Positions 40,516-53,300 of a DNA stretch of 64,000 nucleotides are shown one piece after another. The DNA is from Blastomussa wellsi (lineage: Eukaryota > Cnidaria > Anthozoa > Scleractinia > Plerogyridae): positions 33,913,543 to 33,977,542 of the forward strand of contig OX393562.1 of NCBI GenBank assembly GCA_947652115.1, in the 5' to 3' direction. Every line of letters starts with the position of its first letter. The stretch's first letter is position 1. Below the pieces are notes generated by a model. The model saw only the letters and a program-made list of their open reading frames with translations, searched no databases and had not been told where the DNA came from. The position numbers and the translations under genes are program-made.

Positions 40516-41312
40516 CTAAAACTCTACTGGTCTGATTTTCATCTCAGCTCTCTTGACGGAGTAGTGAAACCCTTTCCAGTCATACCAGATGACACCATCA
40601 GCGTATGATGAGTGTTCTCCGTAAAGATACAGGCCGTTCAGGTTGGAGGCGTGACAGGCCTTGTACCACCAGGCTCCTTTATAGTCCACAGCACAGTTGC
40701 TGCTCTTGCTGTCATTATCCTGATCTTTGGTTGTGAAAGGCTGACCATTATGCACAGAAAGAGAATTGCCAGCGGTCCCTTGACAAAAAGCAAGAAAATG
40801 TGATTATGTCACACAGTAATTGGAAATTCAGTAGAGGGGACAGCTAGCAATTAGCGTCTTCATTTGGAGTGCAAGAAACCATTCACAATCATTTGCATGT
40901 AGTTACAAACAAACATACTGTATATAAAATTTACCTGAGTATTCTCCAATGCTAAGCTGGTACTTTGTGCTCTCGCTCGTAACGGCAAACGTGTCGTACT
41001 CGGCATAAGCGGTTTGGCCTGTTGTGTCTTCCAAATCTACTCGAAGCCTGTTCTCTGTTTTCGTCAGACGGTGTATCTTGTCCAGTCCCAGCCAAAACTC
41101 GCCACGCAGGTTACCGAAGCCATTCTTGTAGTCGGCCCAGCCGCGGTAGAAATCAACAGAGCCGTCCAGTCTCTTCTGGAACACTGTCCACCCCCCACCG
41201 TCTGTAGTTTGGTCACAGAAAACATCAAAGGCGCCTGAACCATCAGGGTCGATTGTATAAACATCGCTGATTGTTTCACCAGATTTGAACAGCTCAGCGC
41301 AGTTTCTCTTTA
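40516..41312 (-). CDS. Fibrinogen C-terminal domain exons (41312-40935 and 40778-40516)
   Basis: The first exon begins [20 protein letters not shown], then [40 protein letters not shown] and [11 protein letters not shown]: the classic fibrinogen-related start. The second has [19 protein letters not shown] (Ca2+ site DxD), [20 protein letters not shown] (the CHxxNLNG ligand region) and MKIRPVEF before the stop. Donor TCAG|GTAAAT, acceptor GTCAAG. The four Cys expected for the two disulphides are present. This domain is a carbohydrate-binding module in ficolins and tachylectins. Confidence 0.92.
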
Positions 41313-44300
41313 CTGTTGAGTGAGAAAAGAAACAAAACATGATTAATGACCAAATGACCAAATGGGCGGCTAACGAGCTTCATCTTTTTTTCCCTGAAAT
41401 ATTTTGCCTTATTGCTCTGTTCGATTATAAAACACGTGCTGGAATCCAGAGTTGTTTTTGGTTGTCCTCCAGTTCTCAAAGTCACGTGATGTGACGTCAC
41501 GCTTGAAATGGTCTATAGGTGGCTTTTTCGTTGGGCTCGGTAGAAGAACATAATCCGCTCACTCGCGACGATGGAATGCATTTGTTGGCTCTAGATAACC
41601 ATATTGGACAAGTCTAATTAATTAGCTTCACATATTCAAAGGATCTTGATTGTAGTAGGCAAGTCAAAATTTTAAAGAATACGAGGTTTCATTCCTACCA
41701 CTTCACCTACGTTTTACTTTTCATGTGCTACTTTTCTGTTGTCGTGCGGGAAGGGATTCGTCACTTTATTGAGCGCTATTGCAATGATTTAGATATTAAA
41801 CTAGTTTTTCCTCTTTTAAGGTAGCATCCCACCCCCAAATTGACCATCTTTGGCAAAAATAATATATATTTTTATGAACAGATACAGCTCAGTGCGATCT
41901 TTCTTTGAAAAAAAGAAATTTGAATAAATGTTATTTGTAAGCCTTCACTCATTGCTGTTTACAACTGAACTCTTTCTCTCGTGATTGTAATTTTGAGAAA
42001 TCTGGCGCACGTTTTAAGTTCGCGTGCAGCGAATTTTTAACCATTTTCGCTCAAATTTGGCCAGAACGTTCCCACTTAATGGCACTCAAAAACTGTGCCG
42101 GCATTTTGTTTTTTTTTTTTCATTCGTTCGACAGAAGAAGATGGAACTTAAATCGACGAGGAAACGTTCGCTACACTTGATGTTTGTGCTTATTTAGAAA
42201 ACCAAAACTGGCTGCCAAGATTGTCCATGGCCTCTTCAATCGAAGTCAAAACAACCGAGAAGTACTGTTGAATAACTACTCCAGTGAAGTTTTGAATCAG
42301 GCATGCAGATGAGGGTCTTAATGGGGGGAGGGTCACTTTGACGGTTAAAAATAAGCCGTTTTGATGGTTGACGGTTAAATTTTAGGTCATTTGACGGTTG
42401 AGGGTTAATATTTTAGAATATCGTTTATAAAACGAAATTTAAGCGCGAATTTGGCTGTAATTTTTCATTAAAGATTACAATTTTTCTCAAATCATTAATA
42501 ATCCTGTTAATCTGTGCGTTAAAAATTAGGTTTTTTGTCTTCGACTGTGTCTAATTAGGGTAATTACATCACCTTTGCTACCGCTAGACTTATTTTGTGA
42601 TATATTGAAATTCTTATTTCTAATCAGCCCAGTTGTGAATTAGACAGGTTTTTGATATGTTCTTGCGTGACTTCACGTTGTTTTGAAAGCGCTTTTTCTC
42701 TTTGATTTTTCTCCGCTCGAATCTTTTGCGGCATTTGACCGCTCTGTCATCAGTTCTGTTTCTTTTCCCTTCCTCCCTTATTTCTGAAGGGTCAGATAAG
42801 ACAACAGGATAAGATTCACTTTTTTTACTCTTTGCCTGTGTTTTCATTTGTTCCAGCAATGTATCGACCTCTCTAATCTTGGCTTTCAGCTAGCTCGTTC
42901 TCATTCTTATCTTCTTTCGTTTTTCTATTTCTAACCGGCGTTTTGCGGGAAGACTGAGCTTGTTCGAGCTTTCTGTACTTATTCTTGAGTCTATCTACGC
43001 GCCTGAAGTGAAATTTCACAAGGGACCCCACAAAGGCCTGTTAATTATTCGGCTTTCTTTCTTACGGAGTTTTTGTCTTTCTTACAGTCCTCGTCGGGCG
43101 TGATGTTCATATCTTTGGGCATGAACCTTTCTCTAGGTGAATATTCAACAGACTGATAGAGTTAGTCTCTTCGTGAATAGTAGACAATAGAGTTCGGTTT
43201 TGGCAAAGTAGCATAGAAACAGGGCGTTTTGAATGCTTTCTCGAGTTTGAAAACCATGTGTTGTTGGCCTGGCTGGGGCTGTGACTTGAGAAAATGACGT
43301 CACTTGTGAACCCGACCTCTGTTGCTATTGGAAACCCAATACCGTTGGTAACCAGGCCATAGAACATGGCGGTTTAATGGCGACGAAAATATATGGAGTT
43401 TAAGAGAGAAAAAATCCCACTTTCCTTCATCACATGACAATATACTTTGGGGAAAATGTTCTGCAGGATGTTTACTACCAATCAAGCGAAAATGAAAGGT
43501 ATTCTAAAATTACATCGTAGCAGCACTTTTAGATCAGAGTTTTAGTGCGTTTAGTGGGCTTTCTCTGCAAGTGAACATCTTTTGTTGCCAGGTTTCCGCT
43601 CTGAAGTGGCAGCGTCAATCGCTGTTGTCCTTTCATTTTATCAACTCTGTCCATTGAAAATGAAACATGTCACAAAGGAAAAGAAGTAAAAAATAACTTT
43701 AAAAGCGAGAAATATTACTCACATTTCAGCAGTCCGGTCCATATCCATTTCTGGATATCTTTTTCCTGTGATGTGATTGGACGAGAAGCAATCAAAACAA
43801 AGCAAGGTTGACCGAGAGAAACTGGGACCGGTCATTTAGGGGCATTATTGAGAGACTGACGACTTAAGTTGGCAAGAAAAAGAAGAGCAGGTCTAAATAG
43901 AAAATACCTTTCGTGAAGAACGACCAGGCCAGGTCGTGCACTTTTTACAAGCGCAAAACGACTTTATTGAGCAAGGCCTAAAGCTTGACGCCATGACTAA
44001 ACATGACTAAAGCAGAAGTGCCCTTCGATCGTAGTTCAGCCAAATGGACAGCGATTTGTATGCGGATCAGATATTATTCTGGACAAGTACAACAAGGTTA
44101 CACTTAGGCCCACCGAAACAGAAAAAAATATGATGGGAGCACTACAACGTCCCCTAGCTGTGGAGAGTGATATTCCAGGTATTTTACCGCTTGGTAACAC
44201 GCCGGATAAAATCGACCTTGATAAAAGCCTTGCTATTTTTTTGGGACAAAAAAGAGTTATTATTCCAACGACAGAGCCTGTAAGCAGATGACGTCTCCCA

Positions 44301-47300
44301 TTCAGGAATCCATCAGAGGCTGTACTGCCTTCTCCCGTAAAGGAATTCTTGTTGAATAGACCAAGCCCACAACTTAATGATAAGGAGGAAGTACCCCCTC
44401 ATGCAGAGGCAGAGTAAAATTACTTAAATTTCAAATGATGATATGAAATGTTTTGGTGGACAGGACTCAACTTACTCCAGGAGACCCGTGCCCATTTCAA
44501 ACTAGAAAAACTCGAGCAAACTCGATCTTAAAAAAATATTGTTTTTGTTTCCCTGCATTACCAAAATAATTCTACAGTAGCATAGCAGTTTGATTGATTA
44601 GGTAATGTAGGTGAAGACTAAGCCAAAAAATCCACACACCCCGACGGATGGGGTCATTTTTTAATCCCCTCTCTCACCTGGTTGCACAAGACCCCCCCTC
44701 CTGTCTGGATTTCCAAGATAAAAGAACCCCCTCTCGCCTGGATTTCCGGAAAAAATTTAGGCTTAAATTTAATTTATCTTTCATAGAAAATACGTACAAT
44801 CACGTCTAGAAGATGTCCGTCTTTAATTTCTAAAGCTTTAGCTAATATTAAGTTAAGAATACTATCGCTATATCGCATGGAACGAAAAATAAAGGAAAAA
44901 GTGATCCCGTGTTTACTTAAATAATTAGGCCAAAAAATATCAGTTACCCTTTTTCTTTCTTAACGCAAAATACGGTCCAAAAGTAAGCTTAAATGCGATT
45001 AGTATGGAATATGATAAAAGGGTTCAACACTCATTCCTTTTCGAGACATAAGGTCAGTCTCGTCCACTGAATGAAGATCGAGGAACTTCTATTAAAATAA
45101 AAATCTAATCTTCTTTATCGTTTAAATTCTTTTATAACTTGAAGACTGAATAACTTCATTCACGTCTCCTACCTTCAAAGGGCCTGTAGTTTTAATCTGC
45201 AGTGCGAGGCAAGACTCGTGTTGTGAACAGCTTTATTAGTACGCCATATTTACAAAAAGACTTTTGGCTTTTGTCATTAAATCGGAAAGGCAACATTTAT
45301 GTTGAAGAAAATGAAGCCAAGACAAAAGCACTTCAAACAGCTCCCATTAACGAGGTGAAAGAAAATCACTTGTTTTTCTTTCCTTTATTACAACCAAGAT
45401 CGTGAAATGGCGCGCTGGATCTGGGACGAGTAGAAATGTGTCAGGCTTTCACGCTCTTCGTTGCAACAATGTTGCGATGGGTTCGTTTTGGTTCGTTCTT
45501 TAGTATCTTGTTCTTCGCGTTTTCTGCTATAAAAGGACCTGTAAAGAACTTAGATTATTATTTATATCAGGCGAGACATATATGAACAAAATATTTCTAT
45601 TGTTTTCAGGGTTTGAGAGCACTGAAATGTCACCGAACATAAGACTTTTTTCAACCCCCCCTCTCGCCTGGATTTCCAGAGACTTTGACCCCCCCTCCTG
45701 TGAGAATTTCCAGAATCCCATCCGGAGGGTGTGGATTTTTTCTGAAACAACCCATTGTTTTAAAATCCTCATGCTGCCCACTTGTCAAAATATCAGTGTT
45801 CAAATGTCGATAATTGAAGGTTTCATATTTACTGGCTCACTAGTTCAAACACGAAAACCATTCGGATGTCAGCAGGTTGACTTGTACGAGGTCTTTGGCC
45901 AGATACCAGGGAGGGCATAATAATAAATAATAAATAAAATAAAGACTTTATTTAAGTGTCAATGTATCTAGCACCACTGTGCTAATTGGGGACACTGTAA
46001 ATACGTAAACAAATATTGTAAATGAAACAGAAAGTTCTTAAAAATCCCAACTGGCAGGAGGCAGACCAGTTGACTATTTACAAAGCGTGGAGGAGTTGAA
46101 TTCGGGGCCACCGAAGACAAATCCATTTTTAGTGGCAGGGAGGAGGACTCGAACCCGGGACCACCTGATTACAAGTCCAGCGCCCTGACCACTAGGCCAC
46201 GCTCGCCTCCTCCTCTTCAGAGCAAAGCGACATTAGCCTTTCTCCTGACTGCAAAGCATCTGAAAACATTCGTGACTCCTGGGAACATGTTTGACTATGC
46301 TGCGGGAAAACGATAATGAGAGCTGTTGCTGTAAATTGTCAAAATTAACAATTCAGAGGGTATCCCGGGAGCTGGTACAGTATAACGACAGGTTCTCGCA
46401 TCTTCACCCCACCTCTTCACTCGTCCACTCGCTTCGCTCGTGTATCTTTTCTTCGTGTGCCCCACTGAGAGCCTGGAACAGGCTACTTCACCACAGAACT
46501 TATATCAGGTATGGCGTTGAACATACTGTACATCTCCTTTCACAGCTTAATTCTCCAGGCAAGATCTTCACTGTCAAAATCATATTATTTCCTTCTGGAT
46601 TGAGCTGACTCATCTTTGGGATTTTGTAGGCCAATTAACGAGAAGAGCCAATTTTGCAAACATAATGTAAACTTTACAGTACAGGATAAATATTTAAATC
46701 CCCCCAAAAAATTAATAACAATTCATAAAAAGCTCCTTGGATTCAAGATGCTACACATATAAAACTGTCTGTTAAACACACTCACAAAGCTCCAAATAAC
46801 AGCTGGTCATTTGATAATGTCCAATAGAAATGCCACAGACTGGTGTTGGACATGATGTTCGCATAAATTAAACATGAAATAACAGAAAAAGTTTAAAGTT
46901 AAATTCACAGGTTTTTACTTCTTCTACAAAAGACACAGCATGCGATTGAGTCTGACCACATTAAATGTTGACTTGGCCAGAAATTGTTGTATCATTGAAA
47001 GAAAGAAACACTACTTATTTACAGCACTACATTCATAACGTTTTGTGGCTGTCAATTATAACATGTTTACACCATAACATTCGCTTTGAAGACATGGGAT
47101 ATTGATTTTAAGAACTTGCCTTACCCAAATAGGATATATGATGTTCATCCATGAGCTAGAACGAAAAGAAAATCTAAGTTCATGAAATGAGGTCTGATAT
47201 AAGTGTAAAGATGGCGCCAGATCAATAGCATCAACAATTTCAACTGCTGTGCAACAACACGAACTCTTCGTGCAACAGTCAAGAATCTTGACAAAACAAA

Positions 47301-50300
47301 CGCAAATTTATCATAGTTTCAAAGCGTTATTTTTTGTTCAAGTAAAAAAAAAGCTACGTACCTCAAATTTTCAATAAATCAATGAAGAGTCCATTCAATT
47401 GGCGTGCACTATGCGGCCGTCAACTGAACTTTAAATTCACTTCACTCGGCATCGAAACGGTGGAAGCCATCTTTCTTTTGCTTGATGGGCTCCCAGAGGG
47501 TGTAAAAACATGTGTACCAGAGGTGCCAGGCATCGAAACTGTGGACCGAGAGCGATTTTTGAGGGAATGTTCGCGAACGCCATCTTGATGACGTCATCTG
47601 ATAGCTAAAAGTGGATATGGACCGGACTGTTCAGATTTCGAATGCGGGCCGATTAGCAGTAGTTTGTTTAAGTGAACGTAGCTCACACGTAGTGAAGGCA
47701 AAGGTAGCTTTCGTTTGTCGAAAAATCCAGACGTGTTGAACAAAATTTTGAGAATTATCATAGCCCTTCAGCCACACCAAACTGCAGTAAGTTGTGGTCA
47801 AGACGTAACGAATATCCCTTTAAAGAACCCCCTTGATTCACTGTTATTTCTTTTCTTGTTTGAAAAGTTCTTTTATCTGCTGTGCTCAAAACTAGGGAGA
47901 AAACTGAACACCGGTGCAAATATATGAAAATATTAATCACCATCCGGCTACTTTCAATTTTTTGCCTGTGGACAACCCTGTCACCGTCTTTCAATTTGCT
48001 TGATATCTGTCTCGTTTTGTTCTAGGAGCTTTTCCTGTATGGGTGAACTTACTCATAATGTGGCCGTTTCACTAAAAAAAACGAAAAATGTCCGTCACAG
48101 TGTCCATTTTATAATAATCACTATAATAATCACTATTTTGTGATACATACAAGATTCTTTATCCATTTTAACCTTTATTATCTGTAAAGTAGGTTCCAAA
48201 CGATATTATTTGAAAATCTTGCAAGGGTGTAAATTTAAAGTCCTTTGAATAGGTTCCAAAACCGCTATTTAAAATGGATTGAAACCCCGTGTTCCATGAT
48301 CCTTTTGAAAAAGGCTACTGAAACACTGTTTGGACGAAAATCTTGCAAGGGAGTAAATTTAAAGTATAGTTTTAATATCCGAGGCAAAGATCCCTGACCA
48401 ATTTTTTTTAAACAAATTGGCTACTGAAAACACATTTGAACTTGAATACACTGGCAGATTGTGAGGATAAAATAAAGAAACCTGAAAAAATTCAGGTGTT
48501 CCACGGGATTTGAACCCCTGGCCAGCGCGAATATCGGTGCGATGCTCTACCAACTGAGCTATGAATCCACACAGAAAGCGAGATCAATCAGGGGCGGATA
48601 CAGGATTTTAAAAAGGGGGTGGATAAGGAACGGACCATTACATATTTAGGTGGCGGGGGGGGGGGGGGGGGGGAGGCGTGCAGAAATCCCCCTCAAAAAA
48701 TCATGGAAGCTGTCAAAATGAAGGGAAAAATAAAAAAAAATCTGCAAAGTCATGGCTTACGAAAACATCAAGCGTAAATGCTACTCCAGGAAACAAAGTC
48801 GAGAAAAAAGACCAAAAAGCTGAATCCAAGCCACCCCCCCCCCCCCCCTAAAGAGGCAGAATTGGTGTACTTACTGTTACTGTAGTCACATCGTCATGGC
48901 CGGAACCGCAAGATATAGAAATCAATCTGGACGACGAAACAACTCCACTGTTAGTGTGTCTTGTTAGAAGATGTTTCCTCCAAATTCAATAAACTAAGAA
49001 TACCATACTTACAACCTGATTATTGACTGAGGAGGGAAGCTGACATCATTCGTCTCGGATTTTTTTTGTGTATTTCAATATTTTTTATTTTCTTTACAAA
49101 CAAGCAAAAACTTTACATACATCCACACATATACTAACAAAACATACAGGGTGATCAAGAAACGAAATTGAAAGCTAAAAAAGAATTAATATATATTTCC
49201 TATGGTTAAGTACGAATAAAAGTTAAAGGTTTTTCCCATTTATTGTGATGCTTAGTCAACTTCTTTTGCTTGACTGCTATTTGTCGCTCTATGACATAGA
49301 CAATCTTAATCTTGGCTGCAAAAACCTTTAACGATGGTTCGGCATATTGCTCAGTTTACATTTATAGATAAAAAACTTTGCCATGAGTATCAGGTGATTT
49401 AAAATAATGTTATCTTCACTTTCTCTAAACTCGCCGAATAAAATAGTTGTGAGCGTTATCGTCTCTACAGTCACAAATATTATGTTTTTTAAGCCAAGAT
49501 ATAAGAACTTGCCAAAAGGTCTCTGTACACTTACAATGAAAAAATAAATGTTTGAGGGATTCGACTTCCGTTTTACAAAAATGACATAAGGGTGAATCAA
49601 TCATATTAAATCTGAAGAGCTTTTCATTTGTAAAAATAATATCATTCAAAAGCTTATATTGAAATTCACGTAGCTTTGTTTCTATTGTAACAACAAACGG
49701 AAGGGAATAGATCTTTGTCCATTCCACTTCTAGCTCAGGGTATTTATGCTGCAGCTTCTTTCGGGCAGTTGGAGGGGTTTGCTTTTTGGATTTAAATTCT
49801 TTGTAAAGTAATTTTGATGTAGCTTTCAAAATATCAACACTTTTTCCATCCATTCTAACAGGCAAGGTATCATCATAACAAATGTGGATGAGAGTGTAAT
49901 TGACTCGATGGAATTGCGTCGACAATACTCATTAACTTAAAACGCTCAATTGGGGATAAATTTGCATGCAAAATCTTTGAACTTTGAAAGAAATTGTTTG
50001 TGTCAGATAACACATCTCCGATTTTGACCAGACCCAGCGTAAATAAGTGTTCATCAAAAATTGATTCCTTTTGTACGGTTATATTTTTATTATTCCAGAT
50101 GATTTGATTTATAACATCTTCGTAACTGTTTACGGTTGTGAAAGTTAACTGTGACCATGCGTCAAGACATTCTGTATAGAAAGATGGAATGTAGATCGGT
50201 AATTTGCTGGTAGCAAAGTTGCAAGAGAGTATGAATTTCTCGCCCACTCCTTGTAGAAACTCATCTAATATAACCTTCCAGGAGTTTACGCTTGTATCAA

Positions 50301-53300
50301 GATATTTTTTAAGAGCTAATATTCTTTGTGCTTGTATCATTGAATCAAGGTCTAACATTTTAAGTCTTCCGTTCTCTATATCATAAATAATGGCTGTGCG
50401 TTTAATCTTATCATTACCTCTCTAGATAAATCCATAAATCAACCTGATAATCTCCTTAACTAGTTCTTTAGAAACTGTAATAAGTGCCGCTTTGCTCATA
50501 AATTTTGGGATAACAAAAGTTTTGACGATTTGAATTTTTCCTAGTAAGGTTAAGCCTCTGCATTTCCACATATTTAAAGTTTTCTGAACAGATTTAAAAA
50601 TTGAATCGAAATTAGCTTTCATTCTGGATGGGGTGTGATAGTCAAAAAATACACCTAATATAATATTTCTGTTTTATAATTATTATCCTTTAAACCGGAA
50701 TATATCGAGAATACCTCAAGACCCCTAAACAGCTGCAAATAAGACAGCTTGTCTTGTAAGAAACACGTCATGTCATTAGCGAAAGCCATTAATTTAATTT
50801 CCTCGCTATTAATTTTTATCCCTTTTATGTTGTTATCTTGTCTTATTTGGCACACGAGAATTTCCAATGCCAAAATGAACAACAAAGGTGATAAAGTGTC
50901 CCCTTGGCGAACTCCACGCTATATAGAGAAAAGATTAGTAGCAAAGCCGTTATTGACAAGGCAGCCTGATATATCTGTATAAAAAGTCTTTATCCATTGC
51001 ATAAAATATGCATTGCCATGTACTTGTCGCACACTTGATCGCGATGGTTGCGAACACTGTGGCAATGCATCGCAATCACAGCTAAGTCTGAAAGCCTTTC
51101 GGTAGTCATTGTGCTCCTAAGCATGGCTTGACAAAAGGCATCTTACAATTGACTAACGCCTGGTCGCCTGCTGCTCGCCTGCAGTCGACTGGCTCGCGAC
51201 GTTTGTCTTCGCGACGGAAGCCAGTCGACTGCACTAGGTGAAACAGGACGAGATCATGATTGGCTCAGTGCACACTGTTGGACGGAGGAGCAGAAAAACC
51301 AAAGTGAATCAGAGTTTTGAAAACGCGCATTGCGCAACAAAAAATTTGGCTGTAAGAATCAAAGCGAGGTTTTACACGGATAAACTATTTGTGACTTTTC
51401 TTGCTATATATTATCTCATTTGACTTTTAACAAAGAGATGGAAGCAGATTTGTTTTCTATTTCACTTTTAATAGCATTTTTTTTATTTTTACTCTTAAAA
51501 GGGGGGTTGAGATCCACCCACCCCCCCCGTATCCGCCCCTGTCAATTTATTGAGTTTATCAGGACTTTCCCGTGAGGAATGAAATGACGTTAAGTATACT
51601 GAAAATGATTCACATATGGACTGCCGAAAAAGATGAAAGAGAGAAATGATCATCGCGGAAAATTCCAAGTTAAGCAATTGGAATAAAGAAGCCTGAAAAT
51701 CAGGAAATGAGCTCAATAAATTGACCTCGCTCTTTATGCGTGGCTTCAGAGCTCAGTTGCAGGAGTATCGCATCGGTATTCGTGGGGGTCAAGGGTTTGA
51801 ATCCCGTTGAAGCCCTGAATTTTATCAGGCTTCTTTACTCCATTTTGTTAAAATGGAAATGCACTGCTATGATCATTTCTCACTTTCACTTTTAGCACCA
51901 TCAGAAATGAAGTCGTTAAATTGATTAATAATGTAATAAAACTGAGTGGAGTCCAATTCGGTCTGTAGTCATGCGAGTGATAAACAAAATCGGACGACCG
52001 CTAAGCGGGAGTCCGATTTGTTAGTCACGAGTATGATTACAGCCAGAATTGGACGACACGATGTCCTGTTATCAATTAATCATAACCATTACAATTTCCG
52101 AAAAACAAAAAGTTTTCCTTGGAAAAAGCTTTAATAGCAATTCTTATAATATGATAATTACAATTTCCGAAAAATATACACAGTAGAGACATTATCTAAA
52201 GTTACAAATTCCCCCATTTTTGAAAAGCTCCAGCTGCGAAGTTTTTGTTGCTATAGTGATTGTAATCAATGTGGTGATTGGTGGATTTAGCTGACAGATC
52301 GAGACAGAAATTAAAATGATTGGCTTATGTAACTGTTCGATTACAGGTGTCCGATTACAGACAACTGTCCGATAACAACTTTGCAGATTAATTAATGCAA
52401 AATACAGCAGTTTATGCACCAATCGGTTGTGAGGAAATTGTAATGGTTATGATTAAATTTGAAATCTAGTATTCTCTTCTTTTAAAATAGGCTTCCTATC
52501 CAGTGTGAAAGATCCCATCCCTAGTGGGCTTCGTTCAGGTGCCGTGTATAAATTTTCTTGTGCAGGCTGTAACGTTTGTGTCGGTGAAACTATCCGACAC
52601 TTTTCCACACGTGCCCGTGAACAACTCATAACAGATAAAACTCACACGTAGGCATTCAACTGCGGAATTATGAGAGCTGTCAAGCCCTAAGCTCCAGGAA
52701 TTGCTTTCATCAAACATGCTAATTCAAACCTGTTATTCGCACGTGTTTCTTTTTGCTTTTGTACTCATTAGCATTTCTGGACAATATTTATATTCTATGC
52801 TCTTTGTACATCATGATGAAGACAGACGTCTCTGCCGAGACATTTAAAAAATGTTTTCACTTTTTTGAAATTATCCGTTTTACAATTCTGTGCTTAGTGG
52901 AATTTTTGTTATGCTAAATAGTTTCTGATCTTTATCATGGCAAGGTCACCCTGAGCCTCGCTTTCACACGGAGGCCTGGTTACATTTCATAGAACTGTGA
53001 AATGGACTATTGTTATCTTCCTGCTATCTAGACCTTTCGGAAAAATCTATTTGACATTTTATATTATCAAAAATCTAATCCATCGTGATAAAACTCACCT
53101 GGAACACAAGTTTTGTCATCCAATTTGTTCCATCCTTCAGGACATTCCATCAAACATTCTCCAGTGGAACCATTCTTCGCATATCGGCATTCGTTACAGT
53201 GGGTGGCTAGAGGTTGCCCCATTGAGGTCCTGCGACATCCTTCGACGAGTAAAAGAAGGTTTTAAAATATTTCTTTCTTGCACCCATGATAGTTAATGGC

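Larger units (their letters stand above)
43730..47629. mobile_element. 3.9-kb hAT-like TIR element, no transposase
   Basis: CAGTCCGGTCCATATCCA at 43730-43747 is mirrored exactly at 47612-47629 and TTCAG flanks both sides (43725-43729 and 47630-47634). Ends starting CAG and 5-bp duplications fit the hAT superfamily (5-bp subgroup), but there is no transposase frame above 110 codons. The interior contains another TIR element and a SINE; the remainder is non-coding. It sits in the long intron of the MACPF/fibrinogen gene. Confidence 0.8.

Noticed and set aside
42620..42859. 79-codon Lys/Glu/Arg-rich reverse frame
   Set aside because: Low complexity; no domain or splice edge supports it.
46140..46205. 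tRNA gene on the reverse strand
   Set aside because: The anticodon and T stems do not close and the unit has a SINE body with an A-rich tail.
47382..47588. 68-codon forward frame inside the 3.9-kb element
   Set aside because: No family features, no splice context, no relation to a transposase.
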